64,000 nucleotides of DNA. Origin: Acidimicrobiia bacterium. GTDB lineage: Bacteria > Actinomycetota > Acidimicrobiia > Spongiisociales > ZC4RG35. The notes beneath the pieces were generated by a model. The model was not told the DNA's origin. It worked only from the letters and a program-made list of their open reading frames with translations, and made no database searches. A program made the position numbers and the translations under genes. The stretch is taken from positions 1 through 64,000 of the forward strand of contig BPGJ01000013.1 in NCBI GenBank assembly GCA_026002975.1, given 5' to 3'. Of the stretch, positions 46,117-54,395 are shown piece by piece. Within the stretch, counting starts at the first letter, position 1; the number at the start of each line of letters is the position of its first letter.

Positions 46117-48481
46117 GAAGCTGCGCATCCAGGGTTTCTCCGCCTACAAGCAGCCGACCGAACTCGACTTCTCCGGCGCCGACGTGTTCGTCCTCACCGG
46201 GCCGACCGGATCCGGAAAGACCTCGATCCTCGACGCCATCTGCTACGCCCTGTACGGCACGGTGCCCCGCCTCGGCAAGAACGCGATAGAGCCTGCGATC
46301 GCCCTGGGCTGCCTGGAAGCCCGGGTCGAGTTCGAGTTCTCGATCGATTCCGACCTCTACCGGGTCGTCCGGGTCGCCAAGCGCACCAAGACCGGCGCCA
46401 CGTCGGAAGCCGTGCTCGAGGGTGGCCGGTTCGTGGGTGAGGACAAGGTGACCGGCTCCATCCAGGTGACGAGAGCCGTCGAGGGGCTGCTGGGGCTCAC
46501 CTTCGATCATTTCGTCAAGTCGGTCCTGCTCCCGCAGGGACAGTTCGCCGCCTTCCTCCACGACGACCCCAGGGGTCGCCAAGGACTGATCGAGAAACTC
46601 CTCGACATGGGCATCTACGAGCGGGTCCGGGAGAAGGCGGTGGAACGTGCAGCCGTCTGCAGGGGGCTGATCGACGAGGCCACCCACCGGCTGGAGGGAC
46701 TCGCCGACGTTACGCCGGAGCGGGTGGAGGAGGCTCGGCGAAGGGCGGAGGAGCGAAGGAAGCTGCGGAGCGAGGTGTCCGAGCGCCTTCCCCGGCTCGA
46801 GTCGATGGACACCCACCTCGCCGACCTGATCCAGCAGGCCGAACGACTCCACCGGGCACACGAACTGCTCCTCCAGGTCGCCGTTCCCGACGAGGTCGTG
46901 GAGGCGGGACGTCACAGACAGGAGATCGAAGACACCATCGCCGAGTCGGAACGACGAACCGTCGAGCTCGAGTCGGAGGAGGAAGAACTGCGGGAGCGGC
47001 TGGCTGCCGTACCCGACGACCTCGCCGAGACGATCAACCTGCATCAGGAACACGTCCGGGTCTCCGAAGCACTGTCGGCTGCCACCGAGGCGACCGCCGC
47101 GGCCCTCGCCGAGGCCGAGAGAGCCCGCCGCGAGCACCAGGCCGCGGTCGCCAACCGGGAGGAGGCAGAAGCGCGAGTCGACGAGATCGCCTCGAGGCAC
47201 CAGGCCCACCGGCTGGCGCGGAGGCTGGTGGTCGGGGAGCCCTGTCCGGTGTGCGGCCGGACGGTCGAGGCGGAACCCAGCCTGAGCGAACCCGGGGATC
47301 TGGTGGGGGCCGAGGAGCAGCTCGAACAGGCCAGGAGACGGGAATCCGAAACGGCCCGGGTCAAGGACCAGGCCGAGAAGGCCCTGGCTCGGGCGGAGGA
47401 GCGACGCGCCCAAACCGAGACGCGTCGCCTCGAACTGGAGAGCCGGCTGGCGGGCAGGCCACCCCTGGAGCAGGCCCAGGCCCTGGCCGAGGAGAGGGAC
47501 CGGCTGAAGGAGGAACTCGAGCGGAACCGGCGCCGCCTCAAGGAGCTGAGAGCCGACCTCGGCAGGCTCCGCGAGCGTCTGAGCAGTCTGGAAGAAGGCG
47601 AGAAGGAGCAACGGCGGCGCCTCGACGAGCTCCGCCGGCGGCTCGCCGCGGCCGGTCTGGAGGTACCCGGACTGGGGATGGGAAGCCTGGTCGAGGAGTG
47701 GGAGCTGCTCAGCGACTGGGCACACGTCGCCGCGGAGGAGCTCGCCCGGAGTGGGGCCCGTCTCCGGGAGGCGATCGAAGCGGCGGAGTCTGATCGACGT
47801 GGCTTGGTGGCCGAGCTGGAGGAGATGCTGGCCGCCGCAGGGCTCACCACCGATGGTGATCCCAGGGAGACGGTCGTGCAGGCCGAACAACAGGCCGAGA
47901 GGGAGTTGGAGGAACTCTCCCGCCGTCTGGAAGAGAAAAAGGAGCTGGAAGCGAGGAGGACGGAGCAGGAACGGCAGGCGAAACTCGCCGAGCAGCTCGC
48001 CCGACATCTGCGGTCGGACGGTTTCCGACGTTGGCTGGTGGAGGAATCCCTCCTCGACCTGGCGGAAGGAGCCAACACGATCCTCGAGGACCTGGCGGGT
48101 GGGGCCTACTCCCTCCGGGTGGAGGGAGCCGACTTCCGGGTGGTGGACCACCGCAACGCCGACGAGGTTCGATCCGTCCGTACCCTGTCGGGCGGCGAGA
48201 CCTTCCTGGTGTCCTTGGCGTTGGCTCTGGCGTTGGCCGAGAACCTCGCCACCCTGGGGCTGGGCACCACCCGCATCCAATCGGTCTTCCTCGACGAAGG
48301 GTTCGGAACCCTCGACCCCGAGACCCTCGACCAGGTAGTCGAGGTGATCCACGAGTTGGCCGACAAAGGCCGGATCGTTGGTCTCGTCACCCACGTAACC
48401 GACCTGGCCGAGCGGATCCCGGTCAGGTTCGAGGTGAGGAAGGGACCTGGGGGAGCGACCGTGGCGAGGGTGGTGGCGTGA
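46106..48481 (+). CDS. sbcC: DNA-repair ATPase SbcC (Rad50-like)
   Basis: 791 residues: N-terminal ATPase half with LTGPTGSGKTSILDAI and QGQFAAFL (Q-loop), long coiled coil of Arg/Glu-rich sequence, zinc hook CPVC (C380 and C383), a second coil, and the C-terminal half with signature TLSGGETFLVSLALALALAE and Walker B SVFLDEGFGTLD. It is shorter than the E. coli protein, mainly in the coils. It works with SbcD. The nurA gene overlaps its stop (GTGA). Confidence 0.96.
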   Translation: MRPEKLRIQGFSAYKQPTELDFSGADVFVLTGPTGSGKTSILDAICYALYGTVPRLGKNAIEPAIALGCLEARVEFEFSIDSDLYRVVRVAKRTKTGATSEAVLEGGRFVGEDKVTGSIQVTRAVEGLLGLTFDHFVKSVLLPQGQFAAFLHDDPRGRQGLIEKLLDMGIYERVREKAVERAAVCRGLIDEATHRLEGLADVTPERVEEARRRAEERRKLRSEVSERLPRLESMDTHLADLIQQAERLHRAHELLLQVAVPDEVVEAGRHRQEIEDTIAESERRTVELESEEEELRERLAAVPDDLAETINLHQEHVRVSEALSAATEATAAALAEAERARREHQAAVANREEAEARVDEIASRHQAHRLARRLVVGEPCPVCGRTVEAEPSLSEPGDLVGAEEQLEQARRRESETARVKDQAEKALARAEERRAQTETRRLELESRLAGRPPLEQAQALAEERDRLKEELERNRRRLKELRADLGRLRERLSSLEEGEKEQRRRLDELRRRLAAAGLEVPGLGMGSLVEEWELLSDWAHVAAEELARSGARLREAIEAAESDRRGLVAELEEMLAAAGLTTDGDPRETVVQAEQQAERELEELSRRLEEKKELEARRTEQERQAKLAEQLARHLRSDGFRRWLVEESLLDLAEGANTILEDLAGGAYSLRVEGADFRVVDHRNADEVRSVRTLSGGETFLVSLALALALAENLATLGLGTTRIQSVFLDEGFGTLDPETLDQVVEVIHELADKGRIVGLVTHVTDLAERIPVRFEVRKGPGGATVARVVA

Positions 48482-49380
48482 AGTTCAGCGTGGAGCAGTG
48501 GCAGCCGGAATACGGGGTCCCCGCCGGGCCGGACCTCCCCGCCGCCGTCCCACCAGTCGATCTGTCGGTGGAGGTTCCGCCCCGGGGCTGGGGTCCGATT
48601 CGTCCCGATGCCGAGGCGGTGGAGTCGGTCCTCTTCGCAGACGGTGTGAGGAGGGTCGACGCCAGCGTGTGGATCGAAGTGGACCAGGGTTCCCGACTGG
48701 GACTCTGCGCCAGTTACGCGGCGGGTGCCGTGCTCTGCCGGGCCGACTCGGCGGAGATCGTCGGGTGTCGGGTGGAACGCGGGCTGTTCACGGCGGTGTC
48801 CGACGCCCAGGCGATCTCCACCCGGCACGCCCGATATCCGGTCCGTCCCACCCCGGGGGAGTCCCCCGAGGAGCTCTGGCTGGGGATCCAGAACAGGATG
48901 GCCGACCTCGAGGCCGAGGTGGGACTGGACGTGGAAGCCGACCTGGTGGTCGTCGACGGGCCGCTTTCCCACCACCGGGCGCTCCCCAGAGCAGTCGGAT
49001 ACGTCAAGACCCAGCACGTGCGTTACCTGCCCGACGAGTTGACGCCGGTCCTGGCCGGTCTCCCGGTGGGGAGACGGACACCACTCTTCCTGGTGGGGGG
49101 GCCCCGATCGGGCTTCTCGTGGTATGTGCGGATCGGCAGCGGGGGAGGAAGTCTCGGTGGTCTAGCTCGATGTGAGATCACCGCGGACCGGGAGGTCGCC
49201 GAGGCGGCCCGCCTGGCCGATCGGGTGACCGCCACCCTGCCTCGCTTCGCGTCCAAGGAGCACAAGGACCCGAGAGCCCCCCAGAACCTGTACCCGGTGG
49301 GGGGTCTGGAGCGGGTCCTGAGGCATCGTCTGGGCGACCAGTCGGTCCTCTACCGGTCGCTCCGGGCGGCGGCCATCTGA
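48478..49380 (+). CDS. nurA: NurA-family 5'-3' nuclease
   Basis: 300 residues. The NurA domain shows FADGVRRVDA (D55, and D61) near the start and LVVVDGPL (D160) in the middle, the aspartates that bind manganese in the family. VKTQHVRYLP and the late LPRFASKEHKDPRAPQNLYPVGGLE follow. It resects DNA ends together with the HerA pump. GTG 48478 overlaps the sbcC TGA. Its 3' end overlaps the convergent EamA gene by 31 bases. Confidence 0.88.
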   Translation: MKFSVEQWQPEYGVPAGPDLPAAVPPVDLSVEVPPRGWGPIRPDAEAVESVLFADGVRRVDASVWIEVDQGSRLGLCASYAAGAVLCRADSAEIVGCRVERGLFTAVSDAQAISTRHARYPVRPTPGESPEELWLGIQNRMADLEAEVGLDVEADLVVVDGPLSHHRALPRAVGYVKTQHVRYLPDELTPVLAGLPVGRRTPLFLVGGPRSGFSWYVRIGSGGGSLGGLARCEITADREVAEAARLADRVTATLPRFASKEHKDPRAPQNLYPVGGLERVLRHRLGDQSVLYRSLRAAAI

Positions 49381-50270
49381 CGTTCCGGACGGGAAGCCGC
49401 CAGCGCCCCGGCCACCACCAGCACGACTCCGAGGAGGGCGACGGGTGTCACCTCGTCGCCTCGAAGGGTCACTCCCAGGAACAGTGCCACCACGGGGATG
49501 AGATAGGTGATGAACGACGCCCGAGTCGACCCGACCCGGCCCACCAGGGTCGCCATCAAGACGAACGCCAAACCCGTGCCCACCAAACCTGCCACCGACA
49601 CCGCCAACACCGGACCCCATTCGAATCGTGACGACTGCAACCCGGTCAACCCGAGCGGGGCGGTCCACAGGCTCGCCCACCCCAACATGCGGGAGATCAC
49701 GGGAACCGAGCCGTATCTCTGCTGGAGCGGCGCGGCGACGTTCACCGCCAAGCCGTAACAGATGGTGGCCGCCAGCGCGAGTGCCACGCCCACCAGGCGC
49801 GAGCTCCCCGCCTCGGGGAGCGATATGGCCACCACGCCGGTGAAACCGACCACCAGGCCGGCGAGCTGAGCCGACCCGGGAAGGCGCCTCAACATCATGG
49901 AGGCGAACGACGCGGCGAAGAGGGGCATGGCGCCGTTCAACATGCCGGTGACCGCCGAGTTGATGTGCTGCTGGGCGAGGGGGAAGAGAGTGAACGGGAT
50001 CGCCACCCAGGTCAACGACAGGAGCAGGATGGCGGGCCGGTCTGACCTGGGGATGGGCCGTTTCGTCATCGGCAGGAGCACCGCCGCGCCGAGCACCACC
50101 CGGAGCCAGGTGATCGCACCGGGAGCCAAGGCCTCCAGGCCGATGTCCATCAACAGGAACGAAGACCCCCAGATCAGCGAGATCGATGAGAAGAGGAGCC
50201 AGTCACCGATCGTGAATGCGCCGCGGTTGAACCCGTCGGAGGTGGACAAGATCGGCATCGAGATTCGCAT
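49350..50270 (-). CDS. EamA/RhaT-family DMT transporter
   Basis: 306 residues with ten predicted membrane segments in two EamA repeats (LIWGSSFLLMDIGLEALAPGAITWLR, then ATICYGLAVNVAAPLQQRYG). Exporter of amino acids or other metabolites; substrate unknown. It is divergent from the nitrilase gene across 53 bases. I see no clear -10 hexamer at the usual distance from ATG 50270; ATG 50258 (residue 5) is an alternative. Confidence 0.9.
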   Translation of the reverse strand: MRISMPILSTSDGFNRGAFTIGDWLLFSSISLIWGSSFLLMDIGLEALAPGAITWLRVVLGAAVLLPMTKRPIPRSDRPAILLLSLTWVAIPFTLFPLAQQHINSAVTGMLNGAMPLFAASFASMMLRRLPGSAQLAGLVVGFTGVVAISLPEAGSSRLVGVALALAATICYGLAVNVAAPLQQRYGSVPVISRMLGWASLWTAPLGLTGLQSSRFEWGPVLAVSVAGLVGTGLAFVLMATLVGRVGSTRASFITYLIPVVALFLGVTLRGDEVTPVALLGVVLVVAGALAASRPERQMAAARSDR

Positions 50271-50323
50271 GCTACGTGTCGTCGGGGGTTGATAGGGTTG
50301 GCGGTGAGGCAGGAGGAGGGAAC

Positions 50324-51256
50324 ATGAAGGTGGCGGCGGTCCAAGGCACGCCCGCGTTCCTCGACTCCCGTGAGACCACCGAGCGCATCGTGGGGTACGT
50401 GGAGCGAGCCGCGGACGAGGGGGCGGAACTGGTGGTATTCCCCGAGGCTTTCCTCCCGGGCTACCCGGACTGGGTGTGGAGGCGACGGCCCTGGCAGGAG
50501 TATCCGTCCGATTGGTTCGTGCGCCTGTTCGACCAGGCGGTGGTGGTTCCGGGGCCGGAGACGGCCTCGATCTGCCGGGTCGCCGCCCGACGGAGAGCCT
50601 ACGTGGTGGTGGGGATGGACGAACGGGTCGGGAACACCATCTACAACAGCCTCGTCTTCTTCGGACCCGACGGCGAGATCCTGGGGAAGCACCGAAAGCT
50701 GATGCCCACGGGCGGGGAGAGGCTGGTCTGGGGAATGGGAGACGGTTCGACCCTCCGTACCTATCCCACCCCCTTCGGAAAGCTGGGCGGTCTGATCTGC
50801 TGGGAGAACTACATGCCGCTCGCCCGGGCGGCCCTCTACGCCGAGGGCGTCGACGTCTATCTGGCTCCCACCTGGGACAACTCGGATACCTGGGTGCCGA
50901 CCATGCGCCACATAGCCAAGGAGGGCCGCTGCTGGGTGGTGGGTGTGACCGCCTGTCTCCGTGCCACCGACATCCCCGCCGACATTCCCGGAAGGGACGA
51001 GATCTACGGCGACGAGGACGACTGGCTGTCGAGGGGTAACACGGTGGTCGTCGCCCCCGACGGGGAGATCGTGGCCGGGCCGCTGGTGGGGGAGGAGGGT
51101 ATCGTCTACGCCGAGCTGGACCCGCTCGAGACCAGGCGGAACAAGCTCCAGTTCGACCCGGCGGGACACTATTCGCGTCCCGACGTGTTCACCCTTCTGG
51201 TGGACAGGACCGCCCGTTCGGGTGTCGTGTTCGGTGATGGAGAGGAGACGGAATGA
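50324..51256 (+). CDS. Nitrilase
   Basis: 310 residues of the nitrilase branch: catalytic glutamate in VVFPEAFLPGYPDWVW, lysine in KHRKLMPTGGERLVW and cysteine in GGLICWENYMPLAR. CWEN is typical of true nitrilases (aliphatic/aryl nitrile to acid plus ammonia), while CYD-type is seen in the amidohydrolase at 2535. ATG 50324 has GGAGGAGGG five bases before it and TAGGGT (50293) further up, so this gene has a leader. It overlaps the MaoC gene (ATGA). Confidence 0.9.
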   Translation: MKVAAVQGTPAFLDSRETTERIVGYVERAADEGAELVVFPEAFLPGYPDWVWRRRPWQEYPSDWFVRLFDQAVVVPGPETASICRVAARRRAYVVVGMDERVGNTIYNSLVFFGPDGEILGKHRKLMPTGGERLVWGMGDGSTLRTYPTPFGKLGGLICWENYMPLARAALYAEGVDVYLAPTWDNSDTWVPTMRHIAKEGRCWVVGVTACLRATDIPADIPGRDEIYGDEDDWLSRGNTVVVAPDGEIVAGPLVGEEGIVYAELDPLETRRNKLQFDPAGHYSRPDVFTLLVDRTARSGVVFGDGEETE

Positions 51257-51705
51257 GGAGGTTTTCCACGGTCGAGGAGCTCAAAGCCGCGGTGGGTGAG
51301 CACCTCGGGTATTCGTCGTGGTGGGAGATCACCCAGGAGAGGATCGACCTGTTCACCAAGGCCACCGACGACTACCAGTGGATCCACATCGATCAGGAGA
51401 AGGCGGCGCAGGGGCCTTTCGGGACCACCATCGCCCAGGGATACCTCACCCTCTCGTTGGCGGTGCCCCTCACCCGGGAGATCTTCACCGTGGAGGGCGT
51501 CCGGATGGCGGTCAACTACGGGACCAACAGGGTGCGGTTCCCCGCCCCGGTTCCGTCGGGGTCCAAACTCAGGTGTGGTGCGGTCCTCGCCTCGGTGGAG
51601 GACGTGGAGGGAGGAGTCCAGCTGGCCTTGGACCTGACCTTCGAGATCGAGGGAGGTTCCAAGCCGGTGTGTGTGGCTCAGACCCTCTCACGCCTGTACT
51701 TCTGA
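51253..51705 (+). CDS. MaoC-like (R)-specific hydratase domain protein
   Basis: 150 residues of hot-dog fold with the hydratase motif TKATDDYQWIHIDQEKAAQGPFGTTIAQGYLTLSL, where D and H are the catalytic pair. It probably hydrates an enoyl-CoA. Coupling to the nitrilase gene suggests that an acid released from a nitrile may enter CoA-dependent breakdown, but no ligase is present next to them, so this is only inference. Confidence 0.9.
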   Translation: MRRFSTVEELKAAVGEHLGYSSWWEITQERIDLFTKATDDYQWIHIDQEKAAQGPFGTTIAQGYLTLSLAVPLTREIFTVEGVRMAVNYGTNRVRFPAPVPSGSKLRCGAVLASVEDVEGGVQLALDLTFEIEGGSKPVCVAQTLSRLYF

Positions 51706-51717
51706 AGCTGCGGTCCG

Positions 51718-53253
51718 CTAGTCGCCGGGGGTCTCCCCCAGGTCGCGGAGGATCCGCATCGCGGAATTGCGCCCGTTGACCGCGATCACCGAGCCGCCCG
51801 GGTGGGTGGCCGCCCCACACAGATAGAGGCCGTCGATCGGCGTCCGGTAGGGCATCCTCCGGTCCCACATGTAGGGGGGGAGGCACTCGCCCTGGAAGAT
51901 GTGGCCACCGGTGAGGCCGATCTTGGCTTCGATATCGGGAGGCCCCGACACCTCGTAGGCTTCGATCAGATCGCGAAATCCGGGCGACCAACGTTCTATC
52001 TCGTCGAACACCGCCTGGGCGACGGTCTCCCGGTGGTCGTCCCAGCTGCCTTGCTGCCAGGCGTAGGGAACGTACTGGACGAAGGCGGAGAGCACGTGGC
52101 GCCCCGGAGGAGCCACCGACGGGTCGTAGGCGGTCTGCAGGTACAGCTCGGCCCACGGCCTCCCCAGTCGTCCCTCCCGTGCCGCGGCGTGTCCCGAGAC
52201 CATCCCCTCCACCCCGGGTCCGACGTCGACCTGAGACCGGGTCGAGATCGGGTCGCCGTTGAAGACGGGGAGATCCGACAAGGCGACGTTGACCTTCGCC
52301 GAGCAGCCGTCGGTGGGCCACTGTTCCACCCTGGCGGCGAAATCTGCCGGCGGGGTGTCGTCGAGGAGGCCGAGGGTCCTCTTCGGGTCTGCGTTGGAAA
52401 CCACCGCCCTGGCTCGGACCCAGGATCCGTCCGCCAGCATCACCCCCCGCCCCGGGCTGATGGACACCACCTCCGAACCGGTGAACACCGCCGCTCCCGC
52501 CTCCCGGGCAGCGGCCTCGAGCGCGATCGACACCATGCCGATGCCACCTTCGACGAACCCCCAATCGCCCGAACCGCCGGCCAGGCGTCCGCACATGTGG
52601 TGGAACCGGATGTAGGCCGTCCCGGGATGGGTCGGGGGGGCGTTGGTTCCGATCACTCCCTGGCTGGCCAACCCGTCGATCAGCCGCGGGTCGTCGAGGA
52701 ACCGGGAGAGGTCGTCGACCACCGACTCCTCGAAAACGGCTGCGATCGCCGCGGGGTCGCCTCCCAGACGCTGCTCCACCAGTTCCCGGGGGGGCGCCTC
52801 CATCAACCACAGGTCCCGGTCGTCTCCCGGCCGGAGAGCTTCCCGGATCCCATCCCAGAACCCGGCGAGGGCCCGGTAGCCGGAGACCTGACCGGGAGCC
52901 CATCTGGCCAGGTCGGCGAGCGTGCGGTCGAGATCCCGCCATTCCACCAGGGAGATCCCGTCGTCGATGGGAACGAACATCTGTGGGTCCAGCAACCTGA
53001 CCTCGAAACCGTGGCGGTGCAGTCGGAGATCCTCCACCACCCGGGGGTGGAGCAGACCGGCCAGGTAGGCGCAGGGCGACACCCGGAACCCGGGCCAGGG
53101 TTCCTCCAGGCTGGCGGCTCCGCCCACGACCCCGCGACGTTCCAACACGACCACCGCCAGGCCCGCACCGGCTAGGTACGCAGCGCAGGTCAACCCGTTG
53201 TGTCCCGCCCCGACCACGACCACGTCCCAGGTGCGTTCGCGAGGATGCTCCAT
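51718..53253 (-). CDS. FAD-dependent amine-oxidase/phytoene-desaturase-like protein (PYROXD2 type)
   Basis: 511 residues. N-terminal FAD motif DVVVVGAGHNGLTCAAYLAGAG and LERRGVVGGAASLEE; C-terminal FAD-binding YLCGAATHPGGSVIAVNGRNSA. The HNGL form and the tail mark the PYROXD2 group rather than a committed carotenoid enzyme; no carotenoid genes are nearby. Substrate unknown. ATG 53253 has TAGCTT nine bases upstream, back to back with the ychF promoter. Confidence 0.88.
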   Translation of the reverse strand: MEHPRERTWDVVVVGAGHNGLTCAAYLAGAGLAVVVLERRGVVGGAASLEEPWPGFRVSPCAYLAGLLHPRVVEDLRLHRHGFEVRLLDPQMFVPIDDGISLVEWRDLDRTLADLARWAPGQVSGYRALAGFWDGIREALRPGDDRDLWLMEAPPRELVEQRLGGDPAAIAAVFEESVVDDLSRFLDDPRLIDGLASQGVIGTNAPPTHPGTAYIRFHHMCGRLAGGSGDWGFVEGGIGMVSIALEAAAREAGAAVFTGSEVVSISPGRGVMLADGSWVRARAVVSNADPKRTLGLLDDTPPADFAARVEQWPTDGCSAKVNVALSDLPVFNGDPISTRSQVDVGPGVEGMVSGHAAAREGRLGRPWAELYLQTAYDPSVAPPGRHVLSAFVQYVPYAWQQGSWDDHRETVAQAVFDEIERWSPGFRDLIEAYEVSGPPDIEAKIGLTGGHIFQGECLPPYMWDRRMPYRTPIDGLYLCGAATHPGGSVIAVNGRNSAMRILRDLGETPGD

Positions 53254-53262
53254 CGGCGGGCC

Positions 53263-53284
53263 AAGCTAGTCGAGCGGCTACGTT
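53263..53284. promoter_or_regulatory. Divergent -10 pair for the PYROXD2-like gene and ychF
   Basis: Minus TAGCTT (53263-53268) serves ATG 53253 and plus TACGTT (53279-53284) serves ATG 53294, each at nine bases. Forty bases separate the start codons. Confidence 0.55.
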
Positions 53285-53293
53285 CGGGGCGTC

Positions 53294-54379
53294 ATGGCCC
53301 TCAGAGTCGGCATAGTCGGTCTCCCCAACGTGGGGAAGTCGACCCTGTTCAACGCTCTCACCGCGGCTGGTGCCGAAGCGGTCAACTACCCGTTCTCGAC
53401 CATCGAACCGAACGTGGGTGTGGTGCCGGTTCCCGACGACCGGCTCGACCGGCTCGCCCGGATGGTCACCACCGAGAGGATCGTTCCGGCCACCCTCGAG
53501 GTGGTCGACATAGCCGGGCTGGTGGAGGGAGCCTCCCGAGGAGAGGGCCTGGGAAACCAGTTCCTCCACCACATCCGCAACGTCGACGCGGTGATCCACG
53601 TGGTCAGGTGCTTCGACGATCCCGGTGTGACCCACGTGGCCGGTCGGGTCGATCCGGTCGGGGACATCGAGACGGTCGAAACCGAGTTGGGTCTCGCCGA
53701 CCTGGCCACTCTGGAGAAGCGGATGGCTCGGGCCGAGCGGGCGATCAAGACGGGAGACAGAGCGGCGTCCCGGGAACTGGAACTCCTCGCGCGGATCGCT
53801 TCGGTGGTCGGGCAGGGCTTGCCTGCCCGCGACGCCGGGCTGGACGACTCCGAATGGAGAGAGCTGGGGGACCTCCAGCTGCTCACCGCCAAACCGGTCC
53901 TCTATGTGTGCAACGTGGGCGAAGGCGGCGACGCCTCGGGGGTGGCCGCGGTGCGGCGGCTCGCCTCCGATCGGGGAGCGCCGGTCGTCGAGATCTCGGC
54001 CCGGATCGAGGCAGAGCTGCTCCAACTCGACCCGGAGGAACGGAGGGCGTTCCTGGCCGAGCTGGGAGTGGCCCGGCCCGCTCTCGAGCTGGTCATCGAG
54101 GAGGCCTATCGGCTCCTCGACCTGGTCACCTTCTTCACGTTGTCGCCCAAGGAGATCAGGGCTTGGACGGTGACCCGGGGGACGAAGGCCCCGACCGCGG
54201 CAGGGAAGATCCACACCGACTTCGAACGCGGTTTCGTGAGAGCCGAGGTGTTCCGGGTGGAAGACCTGGAGGAGGCGGGCTCCGAGGCGGAGCTGCGTGC
54301 CCGGGGACGGATCCGCAGCGAGGGTCGTGACTACGAGATCCGGGACGGCGACGTGATCCGATTCCGATTCAACGTCTGA
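53294..54379 (+). CDS. ychF: Ribosome-associated ATPase YchF (OLA1 family)
   Basis: 361 residues. P-loop GLPNVGKST (9-17), YPFSTIEPNVGVV, VVDIAGLVEGASRGEGLGNQFL, a helical region, and a C-terminal TGS domain (RGTKAPTAAGKIHTDFERGFVRAEV, YEIRDGDVIRFRFNV). It hydrolyses ATP rather than GTP and binds ribosomes; linked to stress response in other bacteria. Near-universal single gene, complete here. Confidence 0.97.
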   Translation: MALRVGIVGLPNVGKSTLFNALTAAGAEAVNYPFSTIEPNVGVVPVPDDRLDRLARMVTTERIVPATLEVVDIAGLVEGASRGEGLGNQFLHHIRNVDAVIHVVRCFDDPGVTHVAGRVDPVGDIETVETELGLADLATLEKRMARAERAIKTGDRAASRELELLARIASVVGQGLPARDAGLDDSEWRELGDLQLLTAKPVLYVCNVGEGGDASGVAAVRRLASDRGAPVVEISARIEAELLQLDPEERRAFLAELGVARPALELVIEEAYRLLDLVTFFTLSPKEIRAWTVTRGTKAPTAAGKIHTDFERGFVRAEVFRVEDLEEAGSEAELRARGRIRSEGRDYEIRDGDVIRFRFNV

Positions 54380-54395
54380 AGCTAACGTCCCGGCG

